Assembly: GCA_022457155.1 (NCBI GenBank)
Contig: JAJGOT010000220.1
Coordinates: 293,501 to 357,500, forward strand
From: Cladopsammia gracilis
Taxonomy: Eukaryota > Cnidaria > Anthozoa > Scleractinia > Dendrophylliidae
Direction of reading: 5' to 3'
Length of the DNA: 64,000 nt
Positions 12,801-21,043 of this stretch are shown here, piece by piece. Made by a program: the position numbers and the translations under genes. Below the pieces are notes generated by a model. That model saw nothing but the letters and a program-made list of their open reading frames with translations, was not told the origin of the DNA and did no database searches. Position 1 is the first letter of the stretch; every line of letters starts with the position of its first letter.

Positions 12801-13674
12801 TCGCTTTTGCTTGCAAAACGACACCGATCACACCGAATCCCAAGTATCGTGGGTTCAAAATTTTCTCGCAGTGCATGCCTGCGTATTCTTGTACCCAGAT
12901 CTAACGCAATGCAAAAAAGTAGATAAGAAAACACAGAGAAAAAAAAAAGAAAAACAGAGGGCAAACCTTAACTCGTTGCCCTACCAGTGCAAGTAACTAG
13001 GTTACGTTGAACATGATTTGCATATGAAAAGCAGATAGTTTTACACCAAAGCAAAGTCAAATCCAGCCTGACTTGCACTCAAAGGCTAGAGCACATTCTG
13101 ACAAATTTGGCAAAACATGGTACATGTTGTACCTTTGGTAGGTGCAGTCCCTAAGAGAAAGAGAGTTTACATTGTAGTTAAAAACTCATTTACTTACCTG
13201 GAGTCTTGGACTTGCGATGTGTGGATGGCGAAAAGAAAAAAGTTCCTGTGTGGATAATAAAATGCTACATTTTACAGCGCAATACTGTAACTTGTACTTT
13301 GCCCTATTTAAAATGTTACTAGATTTTAGGATTGGGGTTAACCTAGCACTAGCTATAATAAATAAAGGTTTCCTCTTTCTTATAAACAAACAAACTGATA
13401 TTTACGTAGTCTTTCTATCAGCATTGCAGACTGTCCTCTGTCCACAAAGGAAGAGCTAAGTTTAATTAAGCTTATCAACTGTCATAAAGCACGTTATTGA
13501 ATCTCACCACTAAAATATCGCCATTCTTTGATACAAGTCCTCTTTCCACCTAAAGTATTGCACAGTCGATGTCAGAATTTTATTCGGTTATTAAATTACT
13601 TCAGGATTCAAAGAATGAAATGAAATAACTCTGCAAACCTGATCCAAATACTGCTCCAAGCTCATGTGCGCCAT
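947..13674 (-). CDS. PCID2: PCID2 (TREX-2 complex PCI-domain protein), partial, multi-exon
   Basis: PCID2/Thp1 family proteins bind GANP and DSS1 in the TREX-2 complex at the nuclear pore and help mRNA export. Exons read on the minus strand: 13639-13674 (start [12 protein letters not shown]), 13508-13549, 13198-13245 ([16 protein letters not shown]), 12111-12184, 11183-11289, 7914-8017 (ends GCFRVCASD), 6622-6697 ([18 protein letters not shown]), 5777-5871 ([16 protein letters not shown]), 4700-4746 ([15 protein letters not shown]) and 947-986 ([13 protein letters not shown]). All have GT donors and AG acceptors, and the phases agree wherever consecutive exons were found. The order and wording match animal PCID2 closely. 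Two expected exons were not found: one between 8018 and 11182 (the segment before ADKQLVESG) and one between 987 and 4699 (the segment before AILVYL). The C-terminal winged-helix half must lie left of position 1. No TATA box is evident upstream of the ATG. Family call is strong; completeness is uncertain. Confidence 0.9.
1259..1328. repeat. Short fold-back, about 30-bp arms
   Basis: Arms 1259-1288 and 1300-1328 are near-perfect inverted copies (CACTTTTCAAA ... TTTGAAAAGTG, with CTAGCTATC/GATAGCTAG at the inner end) around an 11-bp AT-rich loop. Confidence 0.7.
1433..1668. mobile_element. MITE-like element with about 50-bp terminal inverted repeats
   Basis: The left arm contains ACGAGTACGAGATTGAGTTC and is mirrored by the right arm ending at 1668. 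Both arms share the core GAGTACGA and the outer end GGGA(C/G)(T/C)TTAGAT. About 130 bp of unrelated sequence lies between them and no ORF is present. Confidence 0.7.
2161..2355. mobile_element. 195-bp MITE with about 44-bp TIRs and TAAA target duplication
   Basis: Ends AAGGCCGCCGCACACTAGCC and GGCTAGTGTGCGGCGGCCTT are perfect inverted repeats that continue for about 44 bp with one mismatch. TAAA flanks both sides (2157-2160 and 2356-2359), a plausible 4-bp target duplication. The middle repeats the motif TTTTTTGTCGGC/GCCGACAAAA. Non-coding. Confidence 0.85.
2730..2850. mobile_element. 121-bp fold-back element, about 50-bp arms
   Basis: GTTCAAACGTCGAACTT at the left is mirrored at the right, and CCGAACCTAATGCAAATGAG is mirrored exactly. 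The loop is only about 20 bp, so the element is almost entirely arm. Confidence 0.8.
3321..3473. mobile_element. 153-bp MITE, TIR CAGTCGAACCTC, TA target site
   Basis: CAGTCGAACCTC at the left and GAGGTTCGACTG at the right are perfect inverted repeats. TA flanks both ends (3319-3320 and 3474-3475), as for Tc1/mariner-type insertion. Internal motifs GTCCG and AGAGAGGTGTCC repeat. Non-coding. Confidence 0.85.
3812..3882. repeat. (ATT)n microsatellite
   Basis: About 23 tandem ATT units with one ACT interruption. It lies in a PCID2 intron or 3' region and makes a meaningless poly-tyrosine reading frame. Confidence 0.95.
4147..4258. mobile_element. 112-bp fold-back element
   Basis: Arms run from CTTATTGACTAAGT (4147) to ACTTAGTCAATAAG (ending 4258), and the inner halves GGGAAAATATTTGGCTC/GAGCCAAATATTTTCCC are perfect. 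The loop is about 20 bp. It sits in PCID2 intronic sequence. Confidence 0.8.
5491..5645. mobile_element. MITE, family copy 1 (ATGTTGT ... ACAACAT)
   Basis: Arms contain GTGCAAATTTTATTTTCCTT and its inverse, with ends ATGTTGT and ACAACAT. A second copy of the same family lies at 6785-6923 in a neighbouring PCID2 intron. TATA-rich flanks suggest a TA or TATA target. Confidence 0.8.
5662..5755. repeat. 94-bp inverted repeat
   Basis: ATTCAC ... GTGAAT ends enclose GTGGTGGATATTT and its inverse AAATATCCACCAC around a GC-rich loop (CTGCTTCGCGG). It lies just upstream of the PCID2 exon 5777-5871 in plus-strand order. Confidence 0.7.
6058..6286. mobile_element. 229-bp fold-back MITE with internal direct repeat
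   Basis: The ends GGCCATTTC and GAAATGGCC extend through AGTTGCCTTTAGCCTCTCTA, mirrored on the right with few mismatches. Inside, a 38-bp block containing CCTTTCATATGAAAATGAG is present twice in the left arm. A (TTTTA)n run follows at 6288-6312. Confidence 0.8.
6785..6923. mobile_element. MITE, family copy 2 (ATGTTGT ... ACAACAT)
   Basis: Same family as 5491-5645. Long arms share AAATTTTATTTTCCTTTGTT and its inverse; ends are ATATGTTGTGG and CCACAACATAT. The two arms are more alike here than in copy 1, suggesting a younger insertion (inference). Confidence 0.8.
9374..9615 (+). other. Open frame without ATG, possible stray exon
   Basis: An 80-codon open frame runs between stops, antisense within a PCID2 intron. 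Its sequence includes [19 protein letters not shown] and [19 protein letters not shown], which looks like real helical protein with leucines at heptad spacing. A possible acceptor TTTCTTAG ends at 9404. No ATG, partner exon or known family was recognised. It may be a captured exon or transposon fragment, or chance. Confidence 0.25.
9690..9729. repeat. C-rich tract
   Basis: CCCCCCTCCCCCCCTCC-type run of about 40 bases. Similar C or G tracts occur at 12037-12062, 15830-15865, 22166-22184, 31187-31200, 57438-57450 and 60779-60806. Confidence 0.9.
10160..10550. repeat. Dispersed repeat, interrupted by about 190 bp
   Basis: GATGGGATGCTAGTCCATCG with GCAGGGTTACCCCCAGC at the left, and GGGTGGAGAGAGGCGATG with AAGTTTCTTGTCTAAGG at the right, resemble a repeat I recall as common in cnidarian genomes (knowledge, not searched). 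Between about 10236 and 10424 unrelated sequence splits it. Non-coding. Confidence 0.5.
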
Positions 13675-13952
13675 CTTGGAATATTTAGTTTTGTACGCAT
13701 GCTTATGGTAAACTCCGCTGACAAATGTTTCACACTTGCTCTCTGCTCTTAGAGGAAATTTGGCGGGAAGGATGATCGACCGAACAACATTGAGTGAAAC
13801 AATTGTTTTATTAATTTACTTTGAGATAAAGATAAATTCTGGATTTAAAAGGTTCAATTACAAACCAAGGGAAATATAAAAGTGAAATCTGCAAAGGACC
13901 GCAAACGATAATGCTGCTAACGGTATACGTAGGATCTGCGAGAGACCTAACC

Positions 13953-14077
13953 TAGCCTGTGAACAGGCCTCCTTTGGGGGTATGAGGAAAAGAAAACTCG
14001 GGAGGAAAAGTCGGCGAGCGAAGCGAGCCGCGGGTAAACTCGCCCTATATCCCACCAGAGAGCCTGTTCACAGGCTA
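13953..14077. mobile_element. 125-bp MITE, TIR TAGCCTGTGAACAGGC
   Basis: Ends TAGCCTGTGAACAGGC and GCCTGTTCACAGGCTA are inverted, and each end is itself palindromic. Flanks ACCTAACC (left) and CCTAAAC (right) suggest an imperfect 7-8-bp target duplication. The GC-rich core 'AAAGTCGGCGAGCGAAGCG' recurs at 24310 and 36100, so relatives sit in the introns of the phospholipase array. Confidence 0.75.
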
Positions 14078-14102
14078 CCTAAACAGCCAAAAAATGAACA
14101 AA

Positions 14103-15068
14103 CATACAATAAACTGCAGGGCTGATCTGACTACGTAAAAAAATAGAATTTGCGAGACACCTTCACGACAGAAACCGATAAAGTTGGATCTTTATTCAAC
14201 CTTTATTCAAAATTTCATAGTCCTGCAAGGGGCGACCATCACACAAGACATAATTGGACAACCGTTTCGTTGTTATTGCAACTCATCAGCACGGTGTAGC
14301 GAACTAAATGTCGCCAGCAAGAACGCAAATAGATTTCACAATGACCCGTTCACAATATCAGGTGATTTTTGCTATTTATCCTCGGAGATATTAGCATTTT
14401 ATTGCTATCTTTAATTCGAGTATAAATAAAGATTATTGATTGATTGTTCCGTACTATGTACTCACTTGTCACTCGAATCACGCGCTGCCGCATCACGTGT
14501 TCCGAGGAACAAAGAGCTCATAGCAACCATAGTGCCCATAATTTTTATATATTTTGGGACCGTAGGTCTTTTACATCCGATATGCTGCGTTCTTTAAGCA
14601 TGGTTTTGTCCATGCGTTTAAATGTTCACGGATCGGCTTCGTCCATGGCCATCTACATTTCTCTTTGCAAGACATCTTTGCGACACTATGGGCTTTTTGT
14701 TCCTCGTTACACGTGATGCGGCAGCGCGTGATTCGGGTGACAAGTGAGTACATAGTACGGAACCTGATATGGTGAACGTAGCCTGCGAGCAGGCTCACTT
14801 GTTTTTCGCGGCTTCCGCATGGCACTCGCGCGTGAAACCCAAATAGTAGAGCCTGCTCGCAGGCTATGGTGAACGGGTCATTGTGAAATCTATTTGCGCT
14901 GGCGTTCTTGCTGGCAACATTTAGTTCGCTACACCGTGCTGATGAGTTGCAATAACAACGAAACGGCTGTCCACGGTTGCGATCTTACTTTATCGGTTTC
15001 TGTCGTGAAGGTGTCTCGCAAAGTCTATTTTTTTACGTAGTCAGATCAGCCCTGCAGTTTATTGTATG
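14103..15068. mobile_element. 966-bp long fold-back element with nested insertions
   Basis: Left arm from CATACAATAAACTGCAGGGC is the inverse of the right arm ending at 15068. Matching continues inward through GACACCTTCACGACAGAAAC, CACGGTGTAGCGAACTAAAT and TACTATGTACTCACTTGTCA, giving arms of roughly 350-400 bp. The left arm has an extra 85-bp block (about 14362-14446) ending ATTGATTGATTG, like a LINE or SINE tail. The right arm has an extra 88-bp MITE (14779-14866). Reading frames inside are mirror shadows and carry no recognisable protein. Confidence 0.85.
14779..14866. mobile_element. 88-bp MITE, TIR TAGCCTGCGAGCAGGC, 9-bp TSD
   Basis: Ends TAGCCTGCGAGCAGGC and GCCTGCTCGCAGGCTA. TGGTGAACG is present on both sides (14770-14778 and 14867-14875), and the mirror arm of the host fold-back shows the uninterrupted site. 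Same terminal family as 60739-61917. Confidence 0.9.
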
Positions 15069-15130
15069 CAAGGGAAATATACCCGTCGGAAATACACTTA
15101 CAAGCTTTGACAAAACTGTTAAGACACATA

Positions 15131-15132
<2 letters not shown>

Positions 15133-15172
<40 letters not shown>

Positions 15173-15740
15173 GATGTCACGCAAACGTACTGTTACGCAT
15201 ATGTCATGCATCGTGGAGCACAGAGGTAAACAAACATGGCGATAGATGGTTGCTTTGAGAACTTCGCAGCGATTTTCTCTCTTGGATGCCCGGTGACCCC
15301 CATTTTTCTTTCCGTAAATCACTTCCTTTCCTAATTTTCTCCATTTTAACAAAAAACAGAAAAAATACGTACGTGAAAAGTTACAAATATTTCGCCTTTT
15401 CTGCTCTCGTGCGACCAAAGTTTTCTTCGAATGTGGACGGGCAAGACTAATATGTTTTCTTTTTCAAGGCCTATTCTACCTCAAGGAATGAAATCAGATG
15501 CAAAAGTTTACGTAATAGACTTAATTGACTACGTTTACCATCTAAATTTCACTAAAGTAGCTTCTTTTATTGTTAATAGTTGTAAACTAAGATCGTCTTT
15601 AAATAACGAAAACTTCTTAAAACGCATGGTCTTCAATGCGCCATATCTCGAAAACGAGCACGGTGAGCCCCCATTTTTTTGGTCATTTTGGCAATAGTTG
15701 ATCTTCACCTTACTGCATGGCAAGTTTTAAAAAAATCTGT

Positions 15741-15771
<31 letters not shown>
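15133..15771. mobile_element. 639-bp TIR element, ends AAGGACGTTCGCGCC
   Basis: AAGGACGTTCGCGCCCA at the left and GGGCGCGAACGTCCTT at the right are inverted repeats; TTAA-like sequence surrounds both ends. The inner frame at 15431-15697 (88 codons) resembles no family I know and is probably chance. Confidence 0.8.
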
Positions 15772-15773
<2 letters not shown>

Positions 15774-17406
15774 ATTGTTTGGCTGCAATTTCACCTATAT
15801 AAGTAAAACCAGTAGCAGAATTTGCAAGCCACTCCCCTCCCCCCCCCCTCCCCCCCCTCCCCCCTTACCAATGTTGTTTTTATTGCGTTCGACGTCAGGA
15901 GAACGCCATCCTAATTTCAACCGGATTTAGGTATCCTGTGGTCGATGGGATACCTGTGCATGCCAGGCGTGAAGAATCGAGATTTTTTGGTTCTCTGGAC
16001 GGGCGATGTTCAAAATCTGCGCCATTTTGAATGATTATTATATGCGCGCACCAATTTTAAGCCCAAAAGCTGGCCAAAGAAATTGCGGGCTCACCTCGTG
16101 GACATGCGCACACAACTATTTTCATGCGCACGCAACTTCAAGCAACTATTTTCAGCTGAAAAATACTATAGTGTCCGTCCGTGCGATCAAGCGTGGATAA
16201 TCTTTGGATTATTCGGTAAGTGCAATCATTTTTTTTAAACTTCATGCGATGTTTCCTGAAAATGTTCATCGCTTCAACTTGTCAAAGCCTTGCCAGGAAA
16301 GTTTTTAGTACTCCAAGAGCATGTGGAAAGCCCAACGTCAGCGTCCCATTGAACTACAACAAACCGAAGACTTTCGCCGCTGTCCTGCTTTGAATTGATG
16401 TGCTCGAGTTTGCCGAACAACAAAGCAAATCAACCGATTACTCTGTTTTGTTACATTTTTTGGTTTCACTATTAAAGTTACTATTGTTCATGTTGCTGTT
16501 TAAATACTTCGTGTTTCTCAATTAATGTCTCAACTAATTTGCTCCTATCTTTTTCCTATGATTTTAGCTAAATTCATTGTACTTCGAACGCACTTTGATT
16601 ACTGCTAGTCTCTAAAACTTGGCGTTAGAATGACAGTCTACCCAAACAACAGTGTCAGGCGGGAGGGGTGAATTTCTTTTCTCACCTATTTTTAAAAGGT
16701 AACTTCCGTCAGCGTCAAATGTTCTCTTGTCTCAACTGGTTTTGTCTAAGATTTTAGGAGACAGCCGATATAAACTTCATCCCCTCCCGAATAAAAAGTC
16801 TACCGGCTGTTAAGTGCACTCCTTACCCTCTAGTTAGTGAATTGCCAACTGATAAAAGTTCTCTTCTTATTGCACGGCTAGATCTGATCGGACACTGGGA
16901 GTTAAAGTGAACTTCACTTTGGTAATTGAATTACCTTACCGAAAGAGTTAATACAAAAGCAAAAACCAAGTATCGAACCAGCTACTACTTGCATCGGATG
17001 TTTTTTAAAGCAACAGCGTTGTAGCGGGGTTAAAATCGTCTCGTATAAAATTTTTCAGACAGAAAAAAAGTAACAGAGTAAATAAAGTAAACAAACCAAG
17101 CTGAGACAGATATTTTTGCGTCACCGAATTTTCTCTATTTTAAAAGCTAAAAAAAAGAAACTGATGTCGCGAGCCGTTCTATGTAATAAGGTACCTTTAG
17201 ATCTTACTCAGTAAAATTTGGCATAATCTGTGTTGCTAATGAATAAATTGGCCACCGTAAACAGCTTTTTCTCATCGACTCAGCCAACACCAAAGAAACT
17301 ACGATCTCAGTCCAACACAAAATAAATAAACACGAATCCCATCCACGAAAGTTTACAATCAATGACCAGGCCTGTCTAATATTTTAATTTTTTGTATGAC
17401 CGGTAG

Positions 17407-17805
17407 CATGGTTCGTACAATCTTGAAAAGGTCTTGAATTTTAGCAGTCGTCTTGAAAAGTCCTTAATTTGGTTAAGGTCGTTGAAAAGTACTTGATTTC
17501 TTTATTAGGTATTGCAAAGTCCTTGAAATTTAGGACTTTGTGTACGCCCTATCACTTTTCATCACTTTTCTGATAAATTAAATGACTTTGCTCCGAAAAA
17601 ATTGGCCACCAGCGACTTTTAAAATCCGAAAATAACTAGCGAAAATGTCGGCATAATACGTGAATGCGTACATGAAGCAAAATTGTAATCTTTGCCTCAA
17701 TTTCATGCACCAGGGGACAAAGAGTTTCTATTGTAGTCCTTGAAAACTATTTTTTGTCCTTGAAAAGTCCTTGAATTTTATTTGTCTGAAGTTGTACGAA
17801 CCATG
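17407..17805. mobile_element. 399-bp MITE, TIR CATGGTTCGTACAA, 5-bp TSD GGTAG
   Basis: CATGGTTCGTACAA and TTGTACGAACCATG are perfect inverted ends. GGTAG flanks both sides (17402-17406, 17806-17810). Both halves carry degenerate runs of CCTTGAAAAGTCCTTGAATT-like motifs, giving a repeated internal structure. Non-coding. Confidence 0.85.
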
Positions 17806-17854
17806 GGTAGGTAAACACACGTACGTAAAACTACTTACATTATCATCAATATAC

Positions 17855-18122
17855 AGCTATTTCGAGAAAGGTTGTCGGAAAAAAGTGTAAAAGTGCACGC
17901 GACAATCCAGAAAGGTATTGTTGGTAGTCATCCACGCAATATCCTAAAAACTCAATTATCCCAATGGCCCGCCATCTGAGATCGTCCCTGAAGGGACGAG
18001 GCATCACGGGTTTCATGTATTTATTTGACTTATTAAAATTCATTGATGATATCCCATATTATTTTTCGGGATTGTCGCGTGCACTTTTGCGCTTATTCCG
18101 ACAACCTTTCTCGAAACAGCTG
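17855..18122. mobile_element. 268-bp MITE with about 50-bp TIRs
   Basis: CAGCTATTTCGAGAAAGGTT at the left pairs with AACCTTTCTCGAAACAGCTG at the right, and GTGCACGCGACAATCC pairs with GGATTGTCGCGTGCAC. The core carries an IR-like GATCGTCCCTGAAGGGACGA hairpin. Confidence 0.85.
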
Positions 18123-18703
18123 TTATCTTAAAGAAGACAGTTTCTACTGATGTAGGGACAACATTGCCGAAACGTCTGGATTTTGACTCAACTACTGCTC
18201 AGTGGTGCTACACAGGTGTAGCGAGACGACTATGATGTAGCGAATCGACAACCTGTAGGCGTTTTAATCATACTATGTTCTTGTTAAGGTTTACACATGC
18301 ACATTTTAATGTAATTTTTGTCTCGCTCTCCAATGGAACTTTTGTCGCAAGTGTAAAGTAGCGGCGATTTCTGTACGATTCGGGTGCTATATTTGCTGCA
18401 ATTCACTGTGCTTTGCTAAAAATTACCGCCAATCACCGCTAGTTTAACACGCGATTTAAACCGGATGCATCTTGCGCGCGACAAAAATTGCACAAAAAAT
18501 TGCCTGTGCAGAAGGGCATTCCGCTGACCATACCATGCTCGCGCAGCGCGCGCAAATTCCACACTACACAATGACGTAACAATTGAACTTTTGATTGTTA
18601 TGAGGCAGTTGTTAAAAGTTCGACATTTGTACTACATGCAGAAAAAAGCTCAGACAAAAGCAGACTACAATTTACTCCTTTTTAGATTATCAACGTTTCG
18701 GAA

Positions 18704-19807
18704 ATGGTAAGTTAAGATTCAGAAAAAAATGTGTTAAAAACGTACAAAAAATGTAAAAATAAATTGAAAAAGTGTCAATGTGATTGAGTTCAACAAACGT
18801 TAAGATTGAGTGTTGCATTTTACTGATTTGAGCTCAAACAGTGACACAATAATTAACACAAGCATAAAAATGCTATATACGCGCAAAACAAGGAGACGTA
18901 TGTGTTTCTGGTAAAATCCGGTCTCATGTTTAATCAGCACTAAATCTAGGTTCAATGTGTACCCAGTATTCAATCTAGGTGAGCTAACTCTAACCCTTAC
19001 ACAAGCTAACCACCACGCCTGGCACAAAGATACATGTAGCCACTGGAGTGACGGTTAGCTTTGTGTTATGGTTAGGGTAAGTTTACCTTGAATATTGTGA
19101 ACACTCTATATTGAATACTGAGTCAACCTGAGAACCGATTTTCTCAGCAACATATGCATGGTCATGGCTGAATTTCCGATTTTTCCATTCTAGGTCAAAT
19201 TTGAACGTTTAAAGCACTTCGATCAAAGAAAAAAGAAAAAACAGCCAAAACAGTCGGGAAGATTACACAAGCTGATGTTTACTGCTGTTTTGTCTGTCAT
19301 TACGGTCAGCCGCATTCCCAAACAAAGAGCGGAACGAAAACGTTATGAGGTTCTACCGAGTTTTGAAAATCCAGGTGAGAATTTGTGTTGTCAATCGACA
19401 AGGCCCACCCCCTCCCCTCCACCCTTCTTCCCGTGTCAGGATTTTTGGGGGATAGGGAGGGGGAAGCCAATCAACAACGAATGCCTCTGTGTTGGACCTT
19501 CCTTTCCTTCTCTCCTCCCTCCAGGTTCCCATTTTCTCTTCCCCTTTCCCCTGAGGAAAAACTGGTACTCGGACTAATGTGAACAAATATAAAAATATTG
19601 CGATCTTTCAAAAGAAAAGTTAATTCATGTGCCGGAGCCTAAAAATGAAATCGTTGGCCATAAGTCCGTACTGTGGGTAGTAACGGATGATTAGAAAGCT
19701 ACATGGTGCATTATTGAATTATTTGATTTTTTCTTTTGTTGTTATTTTCAGTTTATGATTCCCGAACAGTTGAGGACCTTCTTGGTTTAAACTCGAGCCT
19801 TGATTAA
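18704..19807 (+). CDS. Candidate small gene, 79-residue basic protein of unknown function
   Basis: Three exons join in phase: 18704-18706 (ATG directly followed by GTAAGT), 19194-19374 (acceptor TTCTAG, donor GTGAGA) and 19752-19807 (acceptor TTTTCAG, stop TAA). The product begins MVKFERLKHFDQRKKKKQPK, has a short apolar stretch LMFTAVLSVITV near residues 33-44, and ends FENPVYDSRTVEDLLGL followed by NSSLD. The Lys/Arg cluster could be a nuclear or RNA-binding tail; this is only a guess. A TGACGTAA CRE-like site is 125-132 bp upstream and AATAAA lies at 20001-20006. The frame also stays open through the 21 bp before the ATG to an upstream AG, so exon 1 might instead be internal to a longer gene. 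It is convergent with the phospholipase array. No family recognised. Confidence 0.5.
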
Positions 19808-20066
19808 TTTGAGAAGGATTTGATAGCCCCAGTAAGTTGTTTAGCGGATCGGGTACTCCTCCATTCACGTGACTGGTTCGAAAACAAGCTCCAAAGAAAT
19901 TCAAGGAAGCCTGGAACGACAGAAAGGATGAGATAAATAATACTGAGACTTTTCAAGAGCGTCAAAAACACAAATGGAAGAGTCTTTCTTTGGATGAAAA
20001 AATAAATGAATGATTATGAACAAATGAATGTATGAATTCACGAATTCAAAGATGACTAATCAGTGT

Positions 20067-20323
20067 TGTTATACCTCCCAACTCAAATGCCTTTTTTGAT
20101 TGAACAAGAACGTGTCACGTGCCATGGGTCAAAACAGTCTAACTCCCTAGGGCGAATAAAACTCACTAACTCCCTAAGGAAACAACAACTTGAACTTTCG
20201 ACTCGCACGCGACCAGGTCGTGCGCCTTGAAACCGCAAATGTGTGTGCCAGCCGCGTCAAGCACACAGTTTTTCTCATCTCAGCCATATAACTTTTTCTA
20301 TTTTTGAGTTGGGAGGTATAACA
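20067..20323. mobile_element. 257-bp MITE, TIR TGTTATACCTCCCAACTCAA
   Basis: The left end TGTTATACCTCCCAACTCAA is mirrored by TTGAGTTGGGAGGTATAACA at the right. It lies at the left edge of the tandem array and is absent from the corresponding edge of unit B near 31115. No clear target duplication. Confidence 0.8.
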
Positions 20324-21043
20324 AAACACTTAATGACTGGCCCCACGGGAAACAGTGAGTTTTGTTTCCGGCGCTCGACGTCGACTAGACTCGACGTCAT
20401 TCACGAGAAACCGCTAATACGGACACCCCGTTTAAACGGACAGCTTTAACAACAACAACAACAACAACAACCCTTTATTAAATAACAAATATTAACGATT
20501 CAAATAGTACCTACCCACAAACAGTTGAAAAACTATTGAAAAACTGCGTTTCAAATTGTGTTTTAAGAGCAGACATTCAAAGCAGGCGTAATAGTAAATA
20601 TTAGGCACGAGTTTCAGGGGTAATAATTCACTTCTTTCTTCTTTTAACCGTTTACACCGTATAATTGTAACTGCTTTATCCCAGCAATCAATTTCGCATG
20701 CATGGACCAGTTTTTCCCTTCAAAAAATATGTGTTGCTCTTTTCTTTTTTTTTTTTCCTATTTGGTTTGATAATAATAATAAAACGTTCGACAGCTAAGC
20801 TCTGCAACAGCCCATTTACTAATAATTGTAATTGTAGTAAGTAATAAAGTTGTTTTTGTTGTTTACACTGTTTAAAAGAGAGGCTCCCGATACAAGGCCT
20901 TTCATTAATTGAAATGAATTTCTATTGACATACAAATAAAACTAATTTTCCTATGGAAAGTTTTCTAACAGATCTTACTCTATTTTACAAATAAGATTGG
21001 AAAACTGAACTGCTCTTTCGTAAATTCAACATAGCTTTGTAGT

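Larger units (their letters stand above)
13675..18703. other. Intergenic spacer between PCID2 and the 79-residue gene
   Basis: No supported protein gene is seen across 5 kb. It holds the inverted-repeat elements listed separately (13953, 14103, 15133, 17407, 17855) and a C-rich tract near 15835. A possible untranslated exon end ('TATTCG|GTAAGTG' near 16214) is too weak to call. A TGACGTAA CRE-like site lies at 18572-18579. Confidence 0.7.

Noticed and set aside
14444..14825. Overlapping frames with similar protein ends on opposite strands
   Set aside because: They arise from the two inverted arms of the 966-bp fold-back (both contain FRTMYSLVTRITRCRITC) and show no domain.
15431..15697. 88-codon frame inside the AAGGACGTTCGCGCC element
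   Set aside because: No recognisable family, no splice partners, and the element otherwise looks non-autonomous.
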